This document shows positions 56,351 through 64,000 of a stretch of 64,000 nt of DNA, one piece after another. The translations under genes and the position numbers were made by a program. How positions within the stretch are numbered: the first letter of the stretch is position 1; every line of letters starts with the position of its first letter. A model generated the notes under the pieces. That model searched no databases and was not told the origin of the DNA. It worked only from the letters and a program-made list of their open reading frames with translations. The stretch spans positions 51,076,962 through 51,140,961 of the forward strand of contig OX031062.1 in assembly GCA_943736015.1 (NCBI GenBank), given 5' to 3'. The DNA comes from Tridacna crocea. Taxonomy: Eukaryota; Mollusca; Bivalvia; Cardiida; Cardiidae.

Positions 56351-56564
56351 TTAACCCTTTCCCGAGCGACAAAACTTAAGACTGGTCCAAATTCAAAACA
56401 TGTGAAGACGACAAAATTGAAATTTGTTTCCATGGGGGTAGAAAACAGTGTGGGAAAAGGAGAAAATGCTGGTTACCAGCATTTTCTCCTTTTCCCACAA
56501 TGTTTTCAAACGACCTCTACCTCAGGGTCCTAAAAACCAGGGATTATTTGGTAATGGGTTTTAA
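56351..56564. mobile_element. family A TTAA MITE
   Basis: TTAACCCTTTCCCGAGCG to TTGGTAATGGGTTTTAA. Missing ~15 bp between AGACGACAAAATTG and AAATTTG. Confidence 0.83.
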
Positions 56565-56598
56565 AATAAAAAAAAATTGCAAAGCTCTGCTACTTTGA

Positions 56599-56827
56599 TT
56601 AACCCATTACCACACAATCCCTACTTTTGACGCCCCTGACAAAGAAGCCTTTAGAAAACATTGTGAGAAAAGGAGAAAATGCTGGTAACCAGAATTTTTC
56701 TCCTTTTCCCACAATGTTTTCTACCCTTCACAAAACAAATTTCAAATTTTCAGTAACTTTTATTTTGTCGTCTGCAAATGCTTTCAATTTGGACAAGCCT
56801 AAAATATTGTCGTTTGGTACTGAGTTG
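56599..56827. mobile_element. family A MITE, right TTAA lost
   Basis: TTAACCCATTACCACAC left. The right reads CGTTTGGTACTGAGTTGT, where TTAA should stand. Confidence 0.82.
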
Positions 56828-56968
56828 TTCTCTTGTAGAAAGGGAATACCAAGAAAGTCATCACATAAAAATGAGTCCAAAACATCCTTTTTCTAGAAAA
56901 ATAACTAATGAATCATAAGACAGATTGACCCTTTGATATGAAAAAAAAAGAAGTATATATACATTCAT

Positions 56969-57256
56969 ACCAGATCAGGCCCGCCCGGTGGCTCAGTGGT
57001 TCAGACTCGTGACCAGGTGGTTGTGAGTTCGATACCCGGTTGAGGCGAACTTTCTTTCCGGCGTATTTTCGCCTCTCACCTCTGCTGAAGCATGTGAGAA
57101 AAGTAGTCGGTGGCTTTGGAAAGAAAGTTGTGTTAATACTGGTATGAGAAAGCCAGGAAACACATGTACGTGCGTCACCGATCGCCATGATATGACCTTA
57201 GCTGTTAAAGTGGCATTAAACCCTAATATAACCAACCAACCATCAAACCAGATCAG
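56969..57256 (+). mobile_element. tRNA-derived SINE with 10-bp TSD
   Basis: TSD ACCAGATCAG at 56969-56978 and 57247-57256. A box GTGGCTCAGTGG and B box GAGTTCGATACCC lie in the first 60 bp. The 3' part contains GATATGACCTTAGCTG and GTTAAAGTGGCATTAAACCC with an AACCAACCAACC tail. Same family as 4028-4330, but 13 bp shorter and in the opposite direction. Confidence 0.88.
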
Positions 57257-57460
57257 CCTACACCGACTGCAAAGGCTGACCTGAATCGATAAGTTTTGCA
57301 GATGCATTAAGCCCCCTTTTCACAGAGTTTAGATTCTCACTGCAAGCGTTTAAAATAAAAGTGGAAGAGTGCATTCGAAGTACTACTATTCGGTAAAAAA
57401 TTGCACGGTATGATAGTTTGGTAACTGTTTATAATAAGATATGGATTCGTATTCAACAAC

Positions 57461-57611
57461 CATTCTAAAGAACAGACTCAGTCTTATCCTCCAATATTTC
57501 CTACATTTGAACGTAACACAACATCTGATTGGCTAAACCATTTGGTTTAGCCAATCAGAATTTGTGTTACTTTCCAATATAGAAAATCTTGAAGAATAAG
57601 ACTGAGAATGG
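57461..57611. mobile_element. ~150-bp palindromic MITE
   Basis: The centre is a perfect inverted repeat, TCTGATTGGCTAAACCA facing TGGTTTAGCCAATCAGA. Outer arms CTCAGTCTTAT and ATAAGACTGAG with GTAACACAA/TTGTGTTAC inside. Confidence 0.7.
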
Positions 57612-57747
57612 TTTGTGCATGTGAACTCCGGCAGGCGTCATGACATCTCACTTATTTGAGTACGATCTGATAGGAACCAGGCTTGCAACTGCTTAACTGA
57701 CATCCTCTTAACGATTTGCGAAGTTCTTAACGTAATCTTAAAATTTC

Positions 57748-57951
57748 CTAACTCTTTACCGAACGACAAAATTTTAGATTGGTCCAAATTGAATGCATTT
57801 GCAGACGACAAAATTGGTAGGGTAGAAAACATTGAGGGAAACGCAGAAAATGCTGGTAACCAGCATTTTCTCCTTTTTCCTGATGTTTTCAAAAGCCGCG
57901 GTTTCTTTTTCAGGGTAGTTAAAAACCAGGAATTGTTTAGGAAAGTGTTAA
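57748..57951. mobile_element. family A MITE
   Basis: CTAACTCTTTACCGAACG to TTAGGAAAGTGTTAA, with a ~25-bp deletion next to GACAAAATTGG. Confidence 0.78.
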
Positions 57952-58218
57952 GAGACTTCGTATTCAATTAAATGAAAAAATTCAAAACTTGTTTTCATTT
58001 TCAACGCACCTTCCTTTCTTATTTGGTCATTAGTACCGGTTATTATCTTACTTAAAATAGTGATGAGTAATTTTGAAGTTATGTGAAATAATAAAAAAAA
58101 AAAAACCCGGATAGCTTCCTGTAAAGTTACAAACTAGGTCAGTGAGAATATACTGAACTAAAAAACCATGCATGCTAAACGTCTTATTCACTATTTATAC
58201 ATATCCTGTTTAATAACT

Positions 58219-58664
58219 TTGAACTCTTTACTAAACGACAAAATTCTAGACTCGTTAAATTTGAGAGTATTTGCAGACAACAAATCTAATGCGACTCAAA
58301 AACTGAATGCTATTTTGGGAAGGACAGAAAACATTGTGGGAAAAGGAAAAAATGCCAGTTACCAGCATTTTCTCACAATTTTTTCAAAAAGCTTCTCGTT
58401 AACTCTTTACCACACGAGAAAATTTTAGACTGGTCCAAATTGAAAGCATTTGCAGACAACAAAATAAAGGTGACTGAAAAATTGAAATTTGTTCTGGGAA
58501 GGGTAGAAAACACTGCGGGAAAAGGAGAAAATGCTGGTTACCAGCATTTTCTCCTTTTCCCACAGTGTTTTCAAAAGGCTTCTTCCTCAGGGTCGTCAAA
58601 AGTAGGGATTATGTGGTAATGGGTTAAGGGACGTGAAAACCAGGGATTGTTTGGTAAAGGGTGA
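58219..58664. mobile_element. family A MITE split by another family A MITE
   Basis: The left part runs from TTGAACTCTTTACTAAACG to GCTTCTCG. The right part, GGGACGTGAAAACCAGGG to GGTAAAGGGTGA, resumes after the copy at 58399-58627. Putting the two together gives a standard copy with TTAA at the junction. Confidence 0.78.
58399..58627. mobile_element. family A TTAA MITE, nested
   Basis: 229 bp with TTAA at each end and a nearly perfect palindrome (GCGGGAAAAGG has one mismatch). The target was a TTAA inside an older copy. Confidence 0.88.
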
Positions 58665-58679
58665 GAGAAACTTTCCCAT

Positions 58680-58797
58680 CGACAGTAAAAACCCAAGTTT
58701 TGCTATTTCAAAGGTTACTTTGTGGTGGGTGGGGAGGAGGGCATTTCCTTATCGGACAGTGTAAATCCAAGATCAGACTGCACATTTTGTGGTTTAA
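58680..58797. mobile_element. family D MITE, truncated
   Basis: CGACAGTAAAAACCC and GGACAGTGTAAATCC AGATCAGACTGCAC are present; the mirrored half is missing. Confidence 0.55.
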
Positions 58798-58903
58798 CCT
58801 TTGACTAATATTGAAGAACTTTGAAATTCTCTCCGACGGTACCTCAACATTGTTACAGTTAGCGGATCAGTGGTTATTATTACAAAAAGTAGAAACTATT
58901 GAT

Positions 58904-59133
58904 CTATCTCTTTACCACACAAGAAAATTTTAGACTGGTCCAAATTGAAAGCATTTGCAGACGACAAAATAAAGGTGACTGAAAAATAGAAATTTGTTCT
59001 GGAACGGAGAGAAAACATTGTGGGAAAAGGAGAAAATGCTGTGTTACCAGCATTTTCTCCTTTTCCCACAGTGTTTTCAAAAGGCTTCTTTCTCAGGGGC
59101 GTCAAAAGTAGGGATTGTGTGGTAATGGGCTAT
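58904..59133. mobile_element. family A MITE flanked by CTAT
   Basis: CTCTTTACCACAC and GTGTGGTAATGGG termini are intact, but the flanking 4 bp are CTAT on both sides (58904-58907 and 59130-59133) instead of TTAA. Confidence 0.85.
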
Positions 59134-59402
59134 AGTAATATAATGGCGTTTTTTTTTTTACCGTCGTATACGGAGATGCAGGAAGCCCCCTTTTATCGGA
59201 GCATGGCTTAATCATAATTGATACTGCAGGGTCAACTGCTGTTAAATGTCATTAAGATTGGCTAGAGTACTCCGCGCCACAAAGGGGAAAAAATCGAAAT
59301 AGCTATTTTTTTTTTTTACAACGCAATTTTAATACACGACCCTTCGAAAATCTGCTGTAGGCCTATCTGCTGCGTTCACAGAGGCATATTATATAGAGGA
59401 TA

Positions 59403-59524
59403 TTTTTTTTTCTGTGAAAGATCTGAATTTATTTCATCGAGTGGACACCATCGGTAATATTTTCATGAGTGGCGCAGATGGTGTTCACGAGATGAAATAA
59501 ATTTCGATCTTTCACCGAAAAAAA
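59403..59524. mobile_element. ~120-bp palindromic element
   Basis: GTGAAAGATC, ATTTATTTCATC and ACACCATC on the left pair with the complement on the right across GGTAATATTTTCATGAG. Confidence 0.6.
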
Positions 59525-59821
59525 ACAACAAATAATCTATTTATTTTACGCTTTTAACCCTTTCTGGGAGGAGCTTTATCAAATTCCAATACAGTTCTGT
59601 TAAGTTATTCCCCGTGGCGTACCCTTCCCGCATAGCAACGCATTACATTACATCAAGCGCGAGAAATGTAAGGTAAATGACGTCATATTTCCATCTGGTT
59701 GAGAGGCACGCGCAATTAACCTAGGCAACAAGGACGTGAAAATCGGTATTTTCACTGGTGGTATCAGTGTATGATCGAAAAATGTTTTCACTTCTATTTC
59801 TCGATATCCTACCGGAAAGTT

Positions 59822-60187
59822 AAGAAATAATCTTCTTCCTATCGTGGTATATCGTTCAATAAACCACAGTTGTGAGTTATGAGGCACAATAAATAATCCA
59901 CGAGGGCGATAGCTCGAGTGGTTTATTCATTGCGTCTCATAACTCACAACGTGGTTTATTGAACGATATACCACGATAGAAAGAAGATTATTTCGATTCT
60001 AACATGGTCAATTCTTAATTACAGGAAAACAAGTTCAAACGTAGAGTAAAAACGCGGATAAATATTATTTTCCATTGAATAACCCACTCAGTGAATGACG
60101 TCACTCTGCGTGGTTTGTCGCAGATTTTACCACGCTTTCCTTGCACTGTGTTTATAGAGCGGAATTCGCGTGTCATGGTAGAACATG
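59822..60187. mobile_element. palindromic element Q, copy 2
   Basis: The left half folds nearly perfectly: GAAATAATCTTCTT, CGTGGTATATCGTTCAATAA, ACTCACAACG against their complements around AGCTCGAGT. The right half (to GTGTCATGGTAGAAC) is as in copy 1 at 5732. Confidence 0.7.
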
Positions 60188-60342
60188 AAATAAACAACTG
60201 TAATATGCATCCGTTGGTACAGGGTCAAAGTATAAGTCCACAAGTAAACAAATCTTGGTAACTGAAGCTGAAATAGATGGCCTTGAACTGTTGCCTCACG
60301 CTTCTGACTCAACGGGTCCTTGCACTATCTGACATCTACATT

Positions 60343-60510
60343 TAACACTTTACGACACTTTCTCGAATTTTAAAGACCCTGAAGATGAAGCAAACCATTG
60401 GTAATCAGCATTTTCCCCCCTTTTTTCTACATTGTTCTGTACGACATCATTTCTTTTTTCTTTGACAATTTGAAATTGTCCTGTGCAGATCCCTTCTATT
60501 TCGGGAAGGT
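60343..60510. mobile_element. family A MITE, decayed
   Basis: TTTAACACTTTACGAC left. The left arm is replaced by CCATTGGTAATCAGC, and the right side stops after GGAAGGTTTGTCG. Confidence 0.5.
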
Positions 60511-60647
60511 TTGTCGAGCAAGAAAAGATTTACCCAGCAAGCCGAAACCCAACCATTATGATCGTAACGTTCAAACTGCTGAGTGGTAATGACGTGTTGT
60601 TTCAGAATATTTTGAAGCACGATTTTAACCTTCTTCTACAATGGCTT

Positions 60648-60899
60648 GCAACACACGAAAAGGGGCATTCAAACATTTGCGTAAAGTGTCGTCTCGGATC
60701 AGCCTGCGCAGTCCGCGCAGGCTAATCCGAGACGGCACTTTACGACTACATTAGATTTTGTGCTTCAGTAGACTTACGATAAACAGAAATTTACATAGAA
60801 ACGGAAAGTGTCGTTTCGGATTAGCCTGTGCGGACTGCGTAGCCTGATCCGAGACGACACTTCACGCAAATGTCCGAATGCCCCTTTTCGCGTATTGCA
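60648..60899. mobile_element. ~250-bp MITE with a hairpin in each arm
   Basis: Outer TIR TGCAACACACGAAAAGGGGC mirrored at 60880-60899, continuing through CATTTGCGTAAAGTGTCG. Each arm also contains its own hairpin (CTCGGATCAGCCTGCGC facing GCGCAGGCTAATCCGAG at left; TCGGATTAGCCTGTGC facing its complement at right). A four-way fold is possible. Confidence 0.75.
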
Positions 60900-60949
60900 G
60901 GCCCAATGGAAAGCAAACAGTAACACTTTTCCTGCTAAATGAATTAATT

Positions 60950-61134
60950 AAAATTTTTAATCCGACAGTAAAAAACGAAATAATGATATTTCAAACTTAA
61001 CTTTTAGAGAACAATATCTTCTTTTCGGACAGTGTGTAGATCAAGATCAGACTGCACGTTCCGTGCGGTGTGACCTTGCTTTTCACTGTCCGCATGGGGT
61101 CAGTGAGTCGCGCTTTTAGAAGCCCAAGGGTTAA
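60950..61134. mobile_element. family D TTAA MITE
   Basis: AAGATCAGACTGCACG with partner CGTGCGGTGTGACC. The right end is GAGTCGCGCTTTTAG to CCAAGGGTTAA, sharing TTAA with the next family A copy. Confidence 0.65.
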
Positions 61135-61366
61135 CTCTTTACTACACAGTACCGAGTTTTAAGAGACCCTAAAAAGATGTTTTTCTTTTTTAAAAATATG
61201 GCAGGAAAAGATAAAAATGCAGGCAGGCCTAACTAGCGTTTTCTCCTTCCACAGTGTTTTCTATACTCTTATACTGATTTAACCAAATCAGCCACATTTG
61301 ATTGTTGTCTGCAAATCCTTTCAATTTGGATGTGTCTTAAATTGCCTCGTTTGGTTAGAGAGTTAA
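61131..61366. mobile_element. family A TTAA MITE, diverged
   Basis: TTAACTCTTTACTACAC to TTGGTTAGAGAGTTAA. The palindrome is broken (AATGCAGGCAGGCC). Confidence 0.75.
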
Positions 61367-61588
61367 AACCCTTTAGCAAACAATCACTGATTTTTACGTG
61401 TCTGAGAGAGAAGCCTTTAGAAAACATCGTGGGAAAAGGAGAAAATGCTGGTAACCAGCATTTTCTCCTTTTCCAACAATGTTTTCTACCCTTCACAAAA
61501 CAAATTTCAAATTTTCAGTCACTTTTATTTTGTCGTCTGCAAATGCTTTCAATTTGGACAAAAAATATTGCCGTTTGGTAATGAGTTT
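61363..61588. mobile_element. family A MITE
   Basis: Shares TTAA with the previous copy. The palindrome is complete. The right tip GTTTGGTAATGAGTTTCA has lost TTAA. Confidence 0.83.
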
Positions 61589-61676
61589 CACATCGACGGT
61601 TGAAGTCCAAGTGCGTTGAAGTTCGTGGACACTGTAAACAAATAATTCGTGATTCCATGGACTTCTTCTTGGTGTA

Positions 61677-61905
61677 TTAACCCTTTACCCCATAAGGCAT
61701 TTCTATGGTATCTCTAATTGACCCTAAATAACAGCAAGGATGAAGCCGTTTCTTATGTGTATATGACACCTTTTGATAGTGTAGAAAATATTGTGGCAAA
61801 AGGTGAAATTGCTCGTCACGAGCAATTTCACCTTTTGCCACAATGTTTTCTAAAAGCTCCTACAAGCAATGTATAGAAATGAGTATCTATGGAGTAAAGG
61901 GTTAA
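61677..61905. mobile_element. family A variant MITE with a co-varied palindrome
   Basis: Exactly 229 bp between TTAA copies, ends CCCTTTACCCCATA and GGAGTAAAGGG. The palindrome arms read GTGGCAAAAGGTGAAATTGC and the exact complement around TCGTCACGA, so many positions differ from the common type on both arms together. The outer segments (TATCTCTAATTGACCC) hardly resemble the main type. Confidence 0.85.
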
Positions 61906-62068
61906 TAGCGAGGCCGAAAACTTTTTAAAATCCCATAAGAATAGTCCGAGTCAGTTTACTGAGTCATGGAAAAAAAAAATAGATGAAATATGCTGAAAAC
62001 CCAGATCGTGAATTTTTCACCCGTGTAAGGAAATATGCGAAAAGGGAGAGTTTTGCAAACAACTCAAG

Positions 62069-62125
62069 GTCGAGATCAGACTGCACAGAGCGTGCAATCT
62101 GATCTTGGATCTATAGCATCCGCTT
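62069..62125. mobile_element. family D fragment
   Basis: GAGATCAGACTGCAC-AGAGC-GTGCAATCTGATCTTGGATC. Confidence 0.55.
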
Positions 62126-62392
62126 TGTTGGTCAAGTCTATGACAAAAGTAGTTGATTACAAAAATAGTTGTAGATCTAGATCTGTATGTATCTTCAGCT
62201 GTCGTAAGGCCGAAATTATTTTTGGCCTAATAATGGGAAATCTTTAACTCTTAAAAACGAAACCAGCGACTTTAGAGGAATTTTCGAATGCGTCATTTTG
62301 ACTATGCCATATAGATCTATATATTAAAGGAAGGCCTAGATTTATTTCAAAAGCTTTCTCGACTTCGAAGAGTTCATTTCAGATTGGAAAAA

Positions 62393-62462
62393 ATGGCATT
62401 TAGTAGCAAGATCGAAACATTAGTACTTCTCAGTTTAGCGATTTCTTTCATACAGGCTACTC
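62393..62462 (+). CDS. first exon with signal peptide of a secreted protein
   Basis: ATG at 62393 in a favourable context (AAAAATGG) opens 23 codons, MAFSSKIET then a hydrophobic core LVLLSLAISFI and QAT. It is closed by a consensus donor GTAAGT at 62463. This is a standard secretory signal exon. It leaves in phase 1, the same phase in which the galaxin-like exons 1 and 2 enter, so it may begin a neighbouring paralogue. That link is inference, as the following exons lie outside the window. Confidence 0.55.
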
Positions 62463-62517
62463 GTAAGTTGAAGGTTTTACCTAATAATTCATTCATACTA
62501 TATTCTTCACTAATACC

Positions 62518-62739
62518 TACTCTAACTCTGAAGTATTTAGGACTTGTCCAAATTGTAATATTTGCAGACGATAGTTTAAACTTTGCTCAAATGATGAAAT
62601 TTGTTTTTAATATGGAAGAAAACATTGTGGAAAAAGGAGAAAATGCTGGTTACCAGCATTTTCTTCTTTTTCCACATTGTTTTCAGAAAGCCTCTTCTTG
62701 AAAGTTGTTAAAGCTCAGGGTTGTGACGTAAAGGACTAA
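62518..62739. mobile_element. family A MITE in the first intron
   Basis: CTCTAACTCTGAAG left and GTAAAGGACTAATT right, both eroded. The palindrome is clear (GGAAAAAGGAGAAAATGC). Confidence 0.72.
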
Positions 62740-62928
62740 TTAAATCAATTTAAATGAATTTTCAGCAGATGAAACGAGATAAACTTTATTAAAATTAAAA
62801 CGTCCCAAGAAATTAGAAAAAGAAGACTGTTTTATTGTTGTGTAAGCTATCGGTTAGGTTTATGATTTATCGCTTTATCTCACGCGAAATTCATACCAGG
62901 TTACCTGTTTACATTTATGATATTTCCT

Positions 62929-63098
62929 GATGAAAGCATTTGCAGACGACAAAATAATAGTGACTGAAAATTTGAAATTTGTTTTGTAAAGGGTACGTAG
63001 AAAGCATTGTGGGAAAAGGAGAAAATGCAGGTCACAATGTTTTCTAGAGGCTTCTTTCTCAGGGTCGTCAAAAGTAGGCATTGTGTGTAATGGGTTAA
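62929..63098. mobile_element. family A MITE, left end and one palindrome arm lost
   Basis: Starts at GAAAGCATTTGCAGACG. GAGAAAATGCAGGTCACAATG shows deletion of most of the right arm. Ends AATGGGTTAA. Confidence 0.72.
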
Positions 63099-63135
63099 TC
63101 TACCGTTCGCCACCAATGGTGTATTTTCCGGAGGG

Positions 63136-63195
63136 CATAAAGTAAGATCAGCCTGCGCATACGTTCCGTCTGATCTTGCTCTAACTCTCTGCTGT
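63136..63195. mobile_element. family D-like fragment
   Basis: AAGATCAGCCTGCGC and TCCGTCTGATCTTGC, an intermediate between the CAGACTGCAC and CAGCCTGCGC versions. Confidence 0.45.
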
Positions 63196-63246
63196 TCTGT
63201 CAGTGGTCACCGATCATGCAACCTCAATTTAATGGCAATGATCTTA

Positions 63247-63467
63247 TCAACCCTTTCCCAAACAATTCCTGGTTTTCACGACCCTGAGAAAGAAGCCTTT
63301 TGAAAACATTGTGGGAAAAGGAGAAAATGCTGGTAACCAGCATTTTCTCCTTTTCCCACAATGTTTTCTACCGTTCACAAAACAAATTTCAAATTTTCAG
63401 TCACTTTTATTTTGTCGTCTGCGAATACTTTCAAATTGGAATTTTGTCGTTTGGTAATATGTATATT
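63247..63467. mobile_element. family A MITE
   Basis: TCAACCCTTTCCCAAAC left, TTTGGTAATATG right. Perfect-looking palindrome with GGTAACC centre. Confidence 0.82.
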
Positions 63468-63715
63468 TGAGCTAACAAACAGGTTTACATTCGGCAGGGA
63501 TAAAGGTTAACTCTTTATCATTTTCGCTCGACAAAATTTTACACTCGTCTATACAAGCCTTTATCATGTCATTCGCAACCAAAGATGGCCTATAGCAAAC
63601 TGTTTCGACCAGGATCGACCTGTGTCGACTGAGCAGATTGATCGGAGTCCATGTTGTTGCAGATGTTGTGATCTCCGTTTTCTGACAGAATGGCTCACTG
63701 TGTTTGTCCACGTCT

Positions 63716-63943
63716 TTAACTCGTTACCGAACGACAATTTGTAGACTGGTCCAAATTGAAAGCACTTGCAGACGACAAAATAAAAGTGACTGAAAATTTG
63801 AAATTTGTTTTGTGAAGGGAAGAAAACATTGTGGGAAAAGGAGAAAATGCTGGTTACCAGCATTTTCTCCTTTTCCTACAGTGTTTTCAAAAGGTCTCTT
63901 TCTCAGAGTCGTCAAAAGAAGGGATTGTGTGGTAATGGGTTAA
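63716..63943. mobile_element. family A TTAA MITE
   Basis: 228 bp, TTAACTCGTTACCGAACG to GTGTGGTAATGGGTTAA. A decayed left end of another copy lies at 63507-63560. Confidence 0.87.
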
Positions 63944-64000
63944 CCCCTTTTCTGTTGGCAACTTTTCAAACCTTGTTTAGAGGAACATGTTTTCTCTATC

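Noticed and set aside
56913-57307. Minus-strand frames of ~90-104 codons
   Set aside because: They lie across the SINE at 56969-57256 and share peptide with the other SINE copy.
60485-60590. Possible exon reading DPFYFGKVCRARKDLP
   Set aside because: The supposed acceptor and first codons align with the right half of a family A MITE, so the start is repeat-derived.
63472-63711. Minus-strand Cys-containing frame (ETVCYRPSL, ACIDECKIL)
   Set aside because: Part overlaps a decayed MITE left end at 63507-63560. No splice sites or relatives recognised.
63564-63915. Frames containing ENTVGKGENAGNQHFLLFP-like peptides here and at many other places
   Set aside because: They are translations of the MITE palindrome GGGAAAAGGAGAAAATGCTGG and recur wherever that repeat does.

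Overview
This window looks like repeat-dense, AT-rich intergenic and intronic DNA of a eukaryote, most likely a bivalve or other mollusc. The pointers are spliced exons with consensus splice sites, tRNA-derived SINEs with target-site duplications (TSDs), galaxin-like cysteine repeats, and satellite-carrying interspersed elements of the kind described in bivalves. I see no bacterial features, rRNA genes or CRISPR arrays. The species call is inference.

Genes. On the + strand at 3.4-13.8 kb lie exons of a secreted, cysteine-rich, galaxin-like protein: exon 1 (3438-3560), exon 2 (6375-6726), exon 3 (8682-8811) and a last exon (9267-9380 plus 13668-13819). The last exon is split by a 4.28-kb transposon (9381-13662) with ~570-bp terminal inverted repeats (TIRs), CACTGTG ends and a 5-bp TSD (AACTA). 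Removing the element and one TSD copy restores an uninterrupted frame to a stop. A probable last exon with poly(A) signal sits at 36936-37180, and a signal-peptide first exon with a GTAAGT donor at 62393-62462. I recognise no other genes.

Mobile and repeat content. Family A: about 40 intact or broken TTAA-flanked MITEs (~229 bp, ends TTAACCCTTTACCA, central ~67-bp palindrome), piggyBac-like by target and end sequence. Family D: a second TTAA MITE family with a GATCAGACTGCAC palindrome. Family H: large elements (1.1-2.4 kb) with a hairpin at one terminus (AGCTCACC...GGTGAGCT), a CGTCC microsatellite and arrays of a ~166-bp core in two subtypes (H1, H2); they occupy 1-1.2, 21.2-23.9, 24.8-26.5, 34.1-36.0 and most of 38.2-52.6 kb. 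There is also a 503-bp retroposon with an (ATTC)n tail, tRNA-derived SINEs, a 2.36-kb foldback-like element (53.1-55.4 kb) and several small palindromic elements.

Architecture. Region 20.6-33.0 kb is a tandem array of a ~3.2-kb unit containing a phased TGGAAGAGTCCATT motif array. Region 38.4-52.6 kb is a ~6-kb tandem duplication whose breakpoints fall at H-element ends. Because some H elements sit in only one copy of each duplication, the other copies act as empty sites that define the element ends. The 56.3-64 kb region is a dense field of family A and D MITEs around the signal-peptide exon.
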